The notes: generated from the sequence alone by a model not told the origin. A DNA stretch of 64,000 nt from an uncultured Bradyrhizobium sp. (GCF_936928535.1 NZ_CAKZHY010000055.1:1-64000), one strand, 5' to 3'; positions 43,849-52,911 are shown, numbered from the stretch's first letter. A program made the numbers and translations.

Positions 43849-44371
43849 CCGTTCGCTCATCGTCGTCGAGGACGACGAAGGCTTTGCGCGCACGCTGAAA
43901 CGCTCGTTCGAGCGCCGCGGCTACGAAGTCGTGCTCGCCGCATCGATAGAGGACGTCCGGAAGGTTCTGGAGGACCGAACCTTCGGCTACGCCGTTGTCG
44001 ACCTCAAGCTCGGCGGCGCCTCTGGGCTCGCCTGCGTCGAGCTGCTGCATGCCCACGACGAGGAGATGCTGATCGTGGTGCTGACGGGCTTCGCCAGCAT
44101 CTCGACCGCCGTCGAGGCCATCAAGCTGGGGGCCTGCCACTACCTCGCCAAACCTTCCAACACCGACGACATCGAAGCCGCCTTCACCAAGGCCGAGGGC
44201 AACGCCGAGGTCGCGCTGGACGTGCGGCCGACCTCGATCAAGACGCTCGAATGGGAGCGCATCCACCAGACGCTGATCGAGACGGATTTCAACATCTCGG
44301 AAGCGGCAAGGCGGCTGGGGATGCACCGGCGCACGTTGGCGAGGAAGCTCGAGAAGCGGCCGGTGAAGTGA
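43838..44371 (+). CDS. RegA/ActR/RoxR-like response regulator
   Basis: A 177-residue regulator. The receiver domain has the acidic pair in IVVEDDEGFA (residues 8-17), phospho-acceptor Asp in AVVDLKLGG (about 55), Thr in VLTGFAS and Lys in YLAKPSN. A short linker leads to a Fis-type helix-turn-helix, NISEAARRLGMHRRTLARKLEKRPV, nearly identical in plan to RegA and RoxR. TTG 43838 is the start: GGAGG lies 5 bases upstream and no ATG follows in the N-terminus. It overlaps the kinase gene by 11 bases. With the kinase it should control respiratory genes, possibly the adjacent cyo operon. Confidence 0.88.
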   Translation: MTPDRSLIVVEDDEGFARTLKRSFERRGYEVVLAASIEDVRKVLEDRTFGYAVVDLKLGGASGLACVELLHAHDEEMLIVVLTGFASISTAVEAIKLGACHYLAKPSNTDDIEAAFTKAEGNAEVALDVRPTSIKTLEWERIHQTLIETDFNISEAARRLGMHRRTLARKLEKRPVK

Positions 44372-44411
44372 GCGGTTCGCCGCGCGGAGAGGAAAACGCT
44401 CACCCGAGCTG

Positions 44412-45899
44412 ATGACCTCGCGGCCATGCATCACTAGACTGTCGGATGCGGCGGCCGACGGCCGCCCCCGTGCTGCAACGGCCCAAGCGAGGAGACCGCC
44501 CCGTGACAATGCTCGTCGAGCGCCTCGGCTCGTCCGTCGCGCTGTCGCCCACCCCAGCCAGCGCGAGACCGAAACCGTTCAGTTTGCGCAGGCCGCCCTC
44601 GAGGCCGGCAAGAAGGAGGGCCTGCAACTCGCCGTACGGGCGCGCTATGTCGCGCTGGCCGTCATCGCCTGCTTGCTGCTGGTCATCAACCCGGCATGGG
44701 ATCAGCTCTATTACGTGGCGTTGCTCGGCCTGTTCGCGCTGATCGGCTGGGCGCAGGTCAGGGTCGGGCGGGTCGGCGTATCGCGATCGGAATTGGCGCT
44801 TTTGTTCTGCGACCTGGCGTTGCTCACAATCGTCATCGTTGTCCCGAACCCCTTCGGAACGACGCACTGGCCGGTGGCGATGCAATACCATTTCGGCAAT
44901 TTCATCTACTTCTTCGTGCTGCTCGCGGGCGCCACGCTAGCCTATTCCTGGCGAACGGTTGTTGCGGTCGGAACCTGGACGGCGGCGCTCTGGGCGATCG
45001 GCGCGGCCTGGGTGTGGTGGCAACCTGATCGCGATCCCGCACTGACCGCCCGCATTGCAGAGGCGGTGGGCAGCGATCACAGACTGTTCGCGCTGATCTC
45101 ACCCACTGCGATTGGATTCGGCCTCCGCATCCAGGAAATCGTCGTCTTCATGATCGTGGCCATAACGCTGGCGCTGGCGGTTCGCCGCAGCAATGATCTC
45201 TTGATCCGACACGCCGCGGTGGAGCGCGAACGCGGCAACCTTGCGCGGTACTTCTCACCCAATGTCGTCACGGAATTATCGAAGCACGACGAGCCGTTGA
45301 AGCAGGTGCGCACCCAGGACGTCGCTGTGCTGTTCGTGGACATCGTCGGATTCACGGCCTTTGCCGATGTGCGCTCTCCGGACGAAGTGGTGCGGACGTT
45401 GCGCGAATTCCACGGATTGATGGAGCAAGAGGTTTTCCGTCACGACGGCACGCTGGACAAATATCTGGGCGATGGATTGATGGCGACATTCGGCACGCCC
45501 TTCGCGGGCCCGCGCGATGCCAGCAACGCGTTGCGCTGTGCCCAGGCCATGATCGCGGCGGCGGACGGCTGGAATGCACGGCGAACAGCACTCGGTGAAC
45601 CGTCGATGCGCGTCGGCTTTGGCCTGCATTACGGACCGGTAGTGCTCGGCGACATCGGGCACACCTGCCTGGAATTTGCCGTGATCGGTGCGACCGTCAA
45701 TGCCGCAAGCCGACTGGAGGGGCTGACGCGCGCGCTCGACTGCGCGCTGGTGGCAAGCCACGATCTCGTCAGCCGCGCCAAGCTGGAGCTCGGCGGCACA
45801 GCCGAACCATTTGCATCGTTGACTGCCCTGGAGCCCCAGGCGATCCGCGGGCTCGAGCGGCCGATCGCGATCTGGACCCAGCCGCGCACAAGGCCGTAG
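44412..45899 (+). CDS. Membrane adenylate/guanylate cyclase (class III)
   Basis: A 495-residue protein. About six helices occupy residues 75-250 (YVALAVIACLLLVI, LYYVALLGLFALIGW, NFIYFFVLLAGATLAYSW, IQEIVVFMIVAITLALAV). The C-terminal catalytic domain has VAVLFVDIVGFTAFADVRSP (about 304-323) with metal Asp, then GTLDKYLGDGLMATFGTPF with the second Asp, and the FGLHYGPVVLGDIG strand. This is the CHASE2-less CyaC/GGDEF-unrelated class III cyclase, making cAMP or cGMP. The true start is uncertain: ATG 44412 gives an Arg-rich leader and has no good ribosome site, but no other start codon precedes the first helix. Confidence 0.83.
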   Translation: MTSRPCITRLSDAAADGRPRAATAQARRPPRDNARRAPRLVRRAVAHPSQRETETVQFAQAALEAGKKEGLQLAVRARYVALAVIACLLLVINPAWDQLYYVALLGLFALIGWAQVRVGRVGVSRSELALLFCDLALLTIVIVVPNPFGTTHWPVAMQYHFGNFIYFFVLLAGATLAYSWRTVVAVGTWTAALWAIGAAWVWWQPDRDPALTARIAEAVGSDHRLFALISPTAIGFGLRIQEIVVFMIVAITLALAVRRSNDLLIRHAAVERERGNLARYFSPNVVTELSKHDEPLKQVRTQDVAVLFVDIVGFTAFADVRSPDEVVRTLREFHGLMEQEVFRHDGTLDKYLGDGLMATFGTPFAGPRDASNALRCAQAMIAAADGWNARRTALGEPSMRVGFGLHYGPVVLGDIGHTCLEFAVIGATVNAASRLEGLTRALDCALVASHDLVSRAKLELGGTAEPFASLTALEPQAIRGLERPIAIWTQPRTRP

Positions 45900-45935
45900 G
45901 CGGGTCAGGACGGCCGATGGATCAGGCATCCAAAC

Positions 45936-45961
45936 AAAAAGCCCGGCCGAGAGGCCGGGCT
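45936..45961 (-). terminator. Rho-independent terminator of the CarD gene
   Basis: Arms GCCCGGCC and GGCCGGGC (45941-45948, 45953-45960) with loop GAGA, and on the minus strand a T-run (TTTTTG) directly after the hairpin. It lies 34 bases past the CarD stop and also faces the cyclase gene from the other side. Confidence 0.9.
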
Positions 45962-45993
45962 CTTGAACTGTTGCGATTGACGCGACGAGATGC

Positions 45994-46995
45994 TTACGCG
46001 GCCTCGTCGGCGACGGTGGTATCGTCGCCATCGCTATCGTCGGTATCGCCCTCGGCATCGGCCTCACCCTCGGCGGCTTCCGCCTTGGCGTTGCGGCGCG
46101 GGCTCTTGGCGAGCTGGGCCTCGATTTCCTTGACCGCTTCGGTCTCGGTCGAGTGCTGCACCACTGCGATCTCGCGGGACAGGCGATCGAGCGCCGCTTC
46201 ATAGAGCTGGCGCTCGCTGTAGGACTGCTCGGGCTGCGATTCCGACCGGTAGAGGTCGCGCACGACTTCCGCGATCGCGACGATGTCGCCCGAATTGATC
46301 TTTGCTTCGTATTCCTGGGCACGGCGCGACCACATGGTGCGCTTGACGCGGGCACGGCCCTTGAGGGTCTCCAGCGCCTTCTTCACCAGCGCCGGCTCGG
46401 ACAGCTTGCGCATGCCGACGTTGGCGACCTTGGCGGTCGGAACGCGCAGCGTCATCTTGTCCTTGATGAAATTGATGACGAACAGCTCGAGCTTCGCACC
46501 GGCGATCTCCTGCTCCTCGATGGCCAGGATCTGGCCGACGCCGTGAGCGGGATAGACCACGAATTCGTTGGCCTTGAAGCCCTGACGCTGGGTCACAACT
46601 TTCTTTTCCTCGACCTTCGGCGCAGGTGCAGCGGCCTTCACGGCCGGCTTGGCAGCGGCAACGGGGGCCTTGGCAGGGGCGGCAGCAACAGGAGCCTTCG
46701 GAGCAACAGGCTTGGCAGCGGGAGCCTTGGCGACAGCAGGCTTGGCAGCAGCAGGCTTGGCAACGGTCGCTTTCGCGGCCGGTTTGGCAGTCTTGTTAGG
46801 CATTGCGCTTCTTTTGTTCTTCGAGGACTTTGCAGCCGGCGGCGCCTTGGCAGCGGCCCGACCCTTGGATGCGCTACGGCTGGCCGCGGCGACTTTTTTG
46901 GCCTCCTTATGGGAAGCCCTCGCTGAAGTACTCTTTTTACGCGTTTTCTGTGACACAGCCTGCGCGCGGAAACTGCCACGCCCCTGTTTCGACAT
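45994..46995 (-). CDS. CarD-family transcription regulator with long basic N-terminus
   Basis: A 333-residue protein. Residues about 1-135 are Ala/Lys/Pro-rich and histone-H1-like (repeated KPAAAKPAVAKAPAAKP motifs). The CarD domain begins QGFKANEFVVYPAHGVGQI (about 138-156), the RNA-polymerase-interacting Tudor-like part, followed by the helical DNA-binding part (VRDLYRSESQPEQSYSERQL). The C-terminus is acidic (GEADAEGDTDDSDGDD). CarD stabilises the open promoter complex, notably at rRNA promoters. ATG 46995 lacks a clear ribosome site; ATG 46803 (269 residues) is an alternative start. A terminator follows. Confidence 0.87.
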   Translation of the reverse strand: MSKQGRGSFRAQAVSQKTRKKSTSARASHKEAKKVAAASRSASKGRAAAKAPPAAKSSKNKRSAMPNKTAKPAAKATVAKPAAAKPAVAKAPAAKPVAPKAPVAAAPAKAPVAAAKPAVKAAAPAPKVEEKKVVTQRQGFKANEFVVYPAHGVGQILAIEEQEIAGAKLELFVINFIKDKMTLRVPTAKVANVGMRKLSEPALVKKALETLKGRARVKRTMWSRRAQEYEAKINSGDIVAIAEVVRDLYRSESQPEQSYSERQLYEAALDRLSREIAVVQHSTETEAVKEIEAQLAKSPRRNAKAEAAEGEADAEGDTDDSDGDDTTVADEAA

Positions 46996-47153
46996 TCGGT
47001 TTCACGGGAACCCAACGGGGCCAACTGGGCTGACGGGGGTTCGGCTTAATGTGCCCAATATAGCACATTTCCCGCAAAAATCAATGATTTAGGGGTCTTG
47101 AGGGCTGGTTTTCGGCGCTGACGAAGCTATTAGGGTTAAGTTTGCGCCGGATT

Positions 47154-47492
47154 TTAGTCGCCGGAGCCAGGGTTCGGAGAAAAATATTTCTCGAACTTCC
47201 CTTCCATCCCGTCGAACTCCTTGGCGTCTTCGGGTGATTCTTTCTTCTGGGTGATGTTCGGCCAGCTCTTGGCGTACTGGGTGTTCACTTCCAGCCACTT
47301 TTCCAGCCCCGGTTCCGTGTCCGGCTTGATGGCGTCGGCGGGGCATTCCGGCTCGCACACGCCGCAATCGATGCACTCGTCCGGGTGGATGACGAGCATG
47401 TTGTCACCCTCATAGAAACAATCGACCGGGCAGACCTCGACGCAGTCGGTGTACTTGCACTTGATGCAGTTTTCAGTGACGACGTAAGTCAT
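47154..47492 (-). CDS. fdxA: 7Fe ferredoxin
   Basis: A 112-residue ferredoxin. The N-terminal cluster motif [20 protein letters not shown] places Cys at 9, 17 and 21, and the second, [18 protein letters not shown], Cys at 40, 43, 46 and 50, the 3Fe-4S plus 4Fe-4S pattern of FdxA. Length equals the family. ATG 47492 has GGAG about 7 bases upstream. It acts as a soluble low-potential electron carrier; redox partners here are unknown. It lies between the S4-protein and CarD genes in the same direction, an order I recall from other Rhizobiales. Confidence 0.95.
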   Translation of the reverse strand: MTYVVTENCIKCKYTDCVEVCPVDCFYEGDNMLVIHPDECIDCGVCEPECPADAIKPDTEPGLEKWLEVNTQYAKSWPNITQKKESPEDAKEFDGMEGKFEKYFSPNPGSGD

Positions 47493-47628
47493 CCAACGCT
47501 CCGAAAAGCTCTTTTAAAAGTCGCGGCTTGCGTAGCGCGGATGGCTCCGCGCTGCAAGGTCGGGAAGCCCCGATCATGACGGCTTTGCGTGATTGATCGA
47601 CCAAGAAATGAACGAACAGCGCAATTAA

Positions 47629-47904
47629 TTACTCTTTGCGCTCGCCGAACTCCTCGTAGAGCAAGCGTGCTGAGGCTGCATCGCCGCGGCGCTCGTTGAA
47701 GCCGGTCACCTTCAGCACGCGCACGGTGCGATCGAGCGCGACGGTGATGACGTCGCCGAGCTTGATCGCATGCCCGGGCGATTTCTCGCGCGTGCCGTTG
47801 ATGCGGACATGGCCGGACTCGACGAGCTCAGCCGCTGAGGTCCGCGCCTTCACCACCCGCGCGTGCCACAGCCATTTGTCGAGGCGCTGCCGCTCGGTGG
47901 TCGT
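47629..47904 (-). CDS. S4-domain RNA-binding protein (Hsp15-like), probable ACG start
   Basis: The S4 fold reads RQRLDKWLWHARVVKARTSA, then AELVESGHVRINGTREKSPG and HAIKLGDVITVAL. Its first strand-helix (RLDKWLW) lies upstream of the first ordinary start codon (GTG 47856), so translation must begin earlier. No ATG, GTG or TTG exists in frame back to a TGA. ACG at 47904 gives a 91-residue protein with TTERQRLDKWLW at its N-terminus and AAGGA 8 bases upstream, so I propose it as the start. It begins about 65 bases after the helicase stop. Family members bind structured RNA, often stalled ribosomal subunits. Confidence 0.75.
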   Translation of the reverse strand, partial: TTTERQRLDKWLWHARVVKARTSAAELVESGHVRINGTREKSPGHAIKLGDVITVALDRTVRVLKVTGFNERRGDAASARLLYEEFGERKE

Positions 47905-47970
47905 GGCTCTATTCCTTCTGACGCGTTTTCTTCACGCGAACCGCTCCGCACTTCGCTTGAAAACGCTATG

Positions 47971-50900
47971 CTACTCCTTGCGCCCCGAAAGCTGCTCTTT
48001 CAGCGCGGCGAGCTTGGCGAAAGGCGAGTTCGGGTCGGCCGGACGATCGCGCTCGCGCGGGTTCGCACTCGAAGCGTAGGGACGCAGCGACGGACCGGAC
48101 TCGCGATCGCGGCGGTCGCGGCCCTTGTCGCGGTCACGGCCCCTGTTGTCGCGGCCCTTGTCACGATCGCCGCCGAACTTCTTGTTGTCGCGGTTGCGAT
48201 CGCGATCCTTGTCGCGGTCCTTGCCTTGTTCTCGACCTTGGAAGTTGCGATTGCGGTCGTCGCGGCCTTCCTGGCGCGGCGCGCCCTCGCCACCTTCGCG
48301 CGGCTTGCGGAAGTCTCTGCCGCCGTCACGACGATGACCGCCGTGACGATGACGCTCACCACGCTTCTCGCCATCCGCTGATTGCGCGGCCTCTCCTTCG
48401 GCCGGCGCGGCGCCCGCTTCGGCACCCGCCTGCTGCGGGCGCTGATTGTGGTGACGCTGATGGCGATGACGCTCGTGACGCGGCTTGCGATCCTCGTGAC
48501 GGCCGCCGGGACGCCAGACTTCGACGAGCTCGGGCTCGGCGGGCGTGGCCGCAGCTTCAGCCGGCGCAGCCTCGGGCGCAGCGGCATCGGGAGATGCGGC
48601 GGCTTCAGTTGCCGCGGTCTCGGCGGGAGCGGCTTCTGCGGCCGCCTCTGCCGGTGCAGCGGTCTCTTCCGCCGGCGGCGCGATGCCGGGGGCATCTTCC
48701 GGCGTGACCGGCGCTTCGGGTGAGGCTTCGAGCGCCGGCACTTCGTGCGCGGGCTCGTCGTGCTGCTCCATGCCGGGGGCGTCTTCAACGGTGACGGCTT
48801 CCGGAGCGGCTTCAATCGCGGCGTCAACGGGTGCAGCCGCCTCTTCGGTCGCAGGCGCTTCCGCAGATGGCTCGGCAGCCGGCATTTCCGTAGCAACAGG
48901 CGCAGCCGGCTTCGGCGGCAGCGGCGCGCGCTTCTCCATGCGATAGCCGAGCGCGCGCAGCACCGAGGCAAAGTCCTCGCCGGCGGAGCCTGTGAGCGAG
49001 GTCATCGCCTGCGTCACCACGAAGCCGCGGCCGTCGAATGCACCACCGGGCTTTTCGCCGGGCGAATTCTCGCGCCAGGCCAGCGCCGGACGGATCAGAT
49101 CCGCAAGGCGCTCCAGGATGTCGACGCGCACGGCGCGCTCGCCGGCCTGCTTGTAGCCGAGCACGCGATAGGCATCGCGCGGCAAGCTCTTGTCGACCGG
49201 GAACGAGGTGCGGCCGGATGAGGCCAGATGCTGCGCGCCCGACAGCGCCGACAGATCGACATTGTCCTGCTTCAGCGCCCACAGCAGCGCGGCGAGCGCA
49301 CGCGCAGCGGGCTTCAGGATGCCGGGGAAATAGATGTGATAGGCGCCGAAGCGGACGCCGTATTTGCGCAGCGTCGCGCGCGAGGGCTGATCGAGATCCT
49401 TCAGCTCGTTGGCGATCTTCGGCCGCTCGAGCACGCCGAGCGCCTCGACCAGCTGATAGGCGATGCCGCGGGCAATGCCGGTGACGTCCTCGGCCTTGGA
49501 CAGCTCGAACATCGGCCCGAGCAGCTTTTCGATATGCGTCTTGAGCCAGAGGTCGAGCCGCGCCTGCACTTTGTCGCGCGGGCCGCCGGTCAGCCGCTCA
49601 TCCGAGATGATGCGGATGCGCGGATGCAGCGCCTCATCGGCGGCGGTCAGCCGCGCGACCGCATCGCCGGTCCAGCGGATGGTGCCATCCGAGGTCAGCA
49701 CGAACTGGTCGTCCGGCGCGTTGCCGAGTTTTTCGGCGCGCGTATTGATCTCGCCGGCGAGCACCGCTTGCGCGGCAGCCTGCAAGGCTTTCGCATCGGA
49801 GCCGGCTTCCGCCGCATCCGGTGCAAAGGTGAAGCCATCGAGGCGGCCGATGACATGGCCTTCGACGATCACTTCGCCGGTCTTGCCGATTTCCGTATTC
49901 AAGCTCGTGTTCTCCCGCAGGCGGCGCATCAATACACTGGTCCGGCGATCAACGAAACGCTCAGTCAAGCGTTCGTGGAGCGCATCCGATAATTTATTTT
50001 CGACCTCCCGCGCGGTCCCCTGCCAGCGATCGGGGTCTTTCAGCCAGTCCGGGCGGTTGGCGACGAAGGTCCAGGTGCGGATCTGCGCGATTCTGGCCGA
50101 GAGCGTGTCGATGTCGCCATCGATGCGGTCGGCCTGGTCGATTTGGGCCGCGAACCAGGAATCGGGGATGCAGCCCTTCCGCATCAGGAAGCCGTAGAGC
50201 GTCGTCACCAGTTCGGCATGGGCGGCCGGCGACAGTTTGCGGTAATCCGGGACCTGGCAGGTCTCCCAGAGCCGCTCCACCGCGGCCTTGCCGTGCGCGA
50301 TATCGCGCACCTCGGCGTCGCGGGCGGCATGGTCGAGCACGCGCATGTCTTCGGCGATCGGGGCGCGCGTCAGCGTCTCGTGGCCCGGGGCGAGGTTCAG
50401 CGAGACCTGGAGCGCGCCGAGGGAAGAGAAATCCAGTTTCGAGTTGCGCCATTGCAGCATCTTCACGGGATCGAAGATGTGGTTCTGCAGCGCGTTCACG
50501 AGCTCGGGCTCGAACGGGCCGCAGCGGCCGGTGGTGCCGAAGGTGCCGTTGCGCGTGGCGCGGCCCGCACGGCCGGCGACTTGCGCGAACTCGGCCGGCG
50601 TCAGCCTTCGGAACTGATAGCCGTCGAACTTGCGGTCGGAGGCGAACGCGACGTGGTCGACGTCGAGATTGAGGCCCATGCCGACGGCGTCGGTGGCGAC
50701 GAGATAATCGACGTCGCCGTTCTGGAACATCTCGACCTGCGCGTTGCGCGTGCGGGGCGACAGCGAGCCCAGCACCACGGCAGCACCGCCATGCTGGCGC
50801 TTGATCAGCTCGGCGATGGCGTAGACCTCGTCGGCGGAGAAGGCGACGATCGCGGTGCGGCGCGGCTGGCGCGTGATCTTGCGGTCGCCGGCGAATTCCA

Positions 50901-51399
50901 GCTGCGACAGGCGCGGCCGTGTGATCATGGAGACGCCCGGCAGCAGCCGCTCGATGATCGGGCGCATCGTGGCAGCGCCAAGCAGCAGCGTCTCGTCGCG
51001 GCCGCGACGGTTGAGGATGCGGTCGGTGAAAACGTGGCCGCGCTCGAGATCGGAGGCGATCTGGATCTCGTCGACGGCGAGGAAAGACACGTCGAGGTCG
51101 CGCGGCATCGCCTCGACGGTCGACACCCAATAGCGCGGGCTCTTCGGCTTGATCTTCTCCTCGCCGGTCACCAGCGCGACGGCCTCGGGGCCGACGCGGG
51201 CGACGATCTTGTTATAGACCTCGCGCGCGAGCAGGCGCAGCGGCAGGCCGATCATGCCAGAGGAATGCGCGAGCATCCGTTCGATGGCGAGATGGGTCTT
51301 GCCGGTGTTGGTCGGCCCGAGCACCGCGGTGACGCCAGCGCCAGGCACCCGATCGGACAGCGCGCGCTCGGAAGCGAAGGAGGAGGAAGAAAAGGGCAT
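47971..51399 (-). CDS. Suv3-like superfamily 2 RNA/DNA helicase with long disordered tail
   Basis: A 1142-residue protein. Motif I GPTNTGKTHLAIERM (about residues 28-42), motif II FLAVDEIQIASD (DEIQ, near 106), the Suv3-type SLSPRTRNAQVEMFQNGDVD and motif VI FAQVAGRAGRATRNG (about 278-292) define an Suv3/mitochondrial-degradosome-type helicase; a C-terminal Suv3 domain follows. From about residue 815 the chain is Ala/Glu/Pro-rich and then Arg/Asp/Lys-rich (KDRDRNRDNKKFGGDRDKGR), likely disordered and RNA-binding. ATG 51399. It heads a gene set with the S4 protein, FdxA and CarD. Probable role: RNA remodelling or decay. Confidence 0.9.
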   Translation of the reverse strand: MPFSSSSFASERALSDRVPGAGVTAVLGPTNTGKTHLAIERMLAHSSGMIGLPLRLLAREVYNKIVARVGPEAVALVTGEEKIKPKSPRYWVSTVEAMPRDLDVSFLAVDEIQIASDLERGHVFTDRILNRRGRDETLLLGAATMRPIIERLLPGVSMITRPRLSQLEFAGDRKITRQPRRTAIVAFSADEVYAIAELIKRQHGGAAVVLGSLSPRTRNAQVEMFQNGDVDYLVATDAVGMGLNLDVDHVAFASDRKFDGYQFRRLTPAEFAQVAGRAGRATRNGTFGTTGRCGPFEPELVNALQNHIFDPVKMLQWRNSKLDFSSLGALQVSLNLAPGHETLTRAPIAEDMRVLDHAARDAEVRDIAHGKAAVERLWETCQVPDYRKLSPAAHAELVTTLYGFLMRKGCIPDSWFAAQIDQADRIDGDIDTLSARIAQIRTWTFVANRPDWLKDPDRWQGTAREVENKLSDALHERLTERFVDRRTSVLMRRLRENTSLNTEIGKTGEVIVEGHVIGRLDGFTFAPDAAEAGSDAKALQAAAQAVLAGEINTRAEKLGNAPDDQFVLTSDGTIRWTGDAVARLTAADEALHPRIRIISDERLTGGPRDKVQARLDLWLKTHIEKLLGPMFELSKAEDVTGIARGIAYQLVEALGVLERPKIANELKDLDQPSRATLRKYGVRFGAYHIYFPGILKPAARALAALLWALKQDNVDLSALSGAQHLASSGRTSFPVDKSLPRDAYRVLGYKQAGERAVRVDILERLADLIRPALAWRENSPGEKPGGAFDGRGFVVTQAMTSLTGSAGEDFASVLRALGYRMEKRAPLPPKPAAPVATEMPAAEPSAEAPATEEAAAPVDAAIEAAPEAVTVEDAPGMEQHDEPAHEVPALEASPEAPVTPEDAPGIAPPAEETAAPAEAAAEAAPAETAATEAAASPDAAAPEAAPAEAAATPAEPELVEVWRPGGRHEDRKPRHERHRHQRHHNQRPQQAGAEAGAAPAEGEAAQSADGEKRGERHRHGGHRRDGGRDFRKPREGGEGAPRQEGRDDRNRNFQGREQGKDRDKDRDRNRDNKKFGGDRDKGRDNRGRDRDKGRDRRDRESGPSLRPYASSANPRERDRPADPNSPFAKLAALKEQLSGRKE

Positions 51400-51858
51400 G
51401 TCTGGCTGATTAGGTAATGGCTAATGCGGCGAATGTCAGTGCTATCTGGAGCGGTGGGATGCGGGGCGCTCGCCCGCCGCGCAACTGTCTCACTTTGCGA
51501 CGCTTTTCCCTCTGCTCTTTAAGCTTCGGAACGACTCTAGAACGAATCGCGGCCGAATCGCTGACTCCCCCGTGAGTCCCGTTACGTTCACGCAAGGTGT
51601 CGTGGGACCCGTTTTGCGTGTGCACTAGATGGAGTTTTCAAGTGCCGCACAAGCGGCGATTTGGCGACTGAAATCCTTAAGTTGGGGATGGCGCGGAGTC
51701 GAATCAGAATCGGGACGGAGTCAAATGGATTCCCGGGGGATGAGGGCATGCTCACCAAAACTCGAAAACAACCCCATGCACAGTAGAAACGGGCGAGTGG
51801 GGGAAGGTGGGGTGATGGCTGGCAAGCCATTGATATCACAAGGTAGTTTGGCAAACCC

Positions 51859-52018
51859 GTCATCCTGAGGTGCGAGTGGTGCGATGCGCAGCATCGCGCC
51901 GGGAGCCTCGAAGGATGGACGGCCCGGGTCGGGCGGCGGACGCTGACATTCGCCGCGGGAACGGCCGGGCTGTCGCCCTTCGAGGGCCGCCGAAGAGGCG
52001 GCCACCTCAGGGTGACGG
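51859..52018. repeat. Intergenic palindromic repeat, family E
   Basis: About 160 bp. Outer arms GTCATCCTGAGGTG and CACCTCAGGGTGAC, and inner arms GCCTCGAAGGATGG / CCCTTCGAGGGC; GCGATGCGCAGCATCGC forms a further hairpin. Only one copy in this window. It lies in the 648-base gap between the helicase start (51399) and the DUF3108 gene stop (52048). The rest of that gap (51400-51858) shows no supported gene. Confidence 0.7.
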
Positions 52019-52047
52019 TCTGAGAGGGGAATGCGCGGCCTTAGCCC

Positions 52048-52911
52048 CTACTGCGTCTTCGCCACCTTTGGCGGCTGGGCTGTGGTGATGAAGCTCGTGG
52101 CTTCCAGCATGGCGGGGCCGAGCGGGGTCGGCACTTTCAGCCAGAACGGAACCAGGATCCGCGTGCCGGCGACAGGCGCCAGCGCGATCTCGATGTTGCG
52201 CTGGGCGGCGAGGTATTTGATCACGGGGCGGTCGGGGATGTAGCCGGCCACAGGCACGAAATAGAGCGCGCAGACCACGACCGGGCCATGATAGCCCTTC
52301 TCCGCCTTCACGGTCTCCATGCGCTTGAAATCGAGCTTGAGCTCGTAGCGCATGCGGCCGTCGAAGATGGGTGCCGAGCCGTGGCAGGCCTCCGGCGACA
52401 ACGGATCGCCGGTGCCCGGCACGCGCACCAGCGAGGCCGTCATCGGATCGAACACGCCGCGGCGATGCGCCTCGGTGACGACGATGCGGTCGGCATCGAC
52501 GGGCGGCTCGGGAATGATGCCGAACTCCTTCACATTGCCCTTGTCGAGGGTGATGTGGATCTCTTCGGTCTTCTTCGAGGTGGTGGTGGAGGCCTGGTAG
52601 GCGGTGGCGACCAGCGCGCCATTGACGACGCGCCCCTGCGAGGCGCCGGTGCCGGACCCGCCCGCGAAGGTTTTCAGGATGCCGGTGGTGCCGCCCGAGG
52701 CCGCTGCGGAGAACAAATCATCCTGGATATCGATATTCCAGGCACCGCGGCCGACCGGAATGCCCGACAGCGAAGCCTCATATTGCGCCTCGAGCTTGCC
52801 CTGCGCGGCCGCAGGCGCAGCCCCCCACGCCAAAACCAGCCCACCGGCCGTGGCCAAAGCCATCCTGCCGGCCGCGCGCAGCCGCGGCGGAATGAGGGAG
52901 AACGTGTGCAC
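52048..52911 (-). CDS. DUF3108-family exported protein
   Basis: A 287-residue protein starting GTG 52911. A signal peptide covers residues about 1-36 (RMALATAGGLVLAWGAAPAAAQ). The mature part opens LEAQYEASLSGIPVGRGAWN, then DLFSAAASGGTTGILKTFAGG, the DUF3108 pattern of a beta-rich, lipocalin-like periplasmic fold (GRMRYELKLDFKRMETVK, VVCALYFVPVAGYIPDRPVI). Function is unknown. It lies upstream of rpmB on the other strand; DUF3108 next to rpmB is a frequent arrangement in Rhizobiales as I recall. Confidence 0.87.
   Translation of the reverse strand: MHTFSLIPPRLRAAGRMALATAGGLVLAWGAAPAAAQGKLEAQYEASLSGIPVGRGAWNIDIQDDLFSAAASGGTTGILKTFAGGSGTGASQGRVVNGALVATAYQASTTTSKKTEEIHITLDKGNVKEFGIIPEPPVDADRIVVTEAHRRGVFDPMTASLVRVPGTGDPLSPEACHGSAPIFDGRMRYELKLDFKRMETVKAEKGYHGPVVVCALYFVPVAGYIPDRPVIKYLAAQRNIEIALAPVAGTRILVPFWLKVPTPLGPAMLEATSFITTAQPPKVAKTQ

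Noticed and set aside
50143..51417. 424-aa plus-strand frame opposite the helicase
   Set aside because: Shadow of the helicase motor domain with Arg/Asp/Glu bias and no recognisable motif.
51410..51868. Short frames of 71-91 aa in the gap after the helicase
   Set aside because: Overlapping on both strands, without ribosome sites, signal peptides or motifs; the gap is treated as non-coding.
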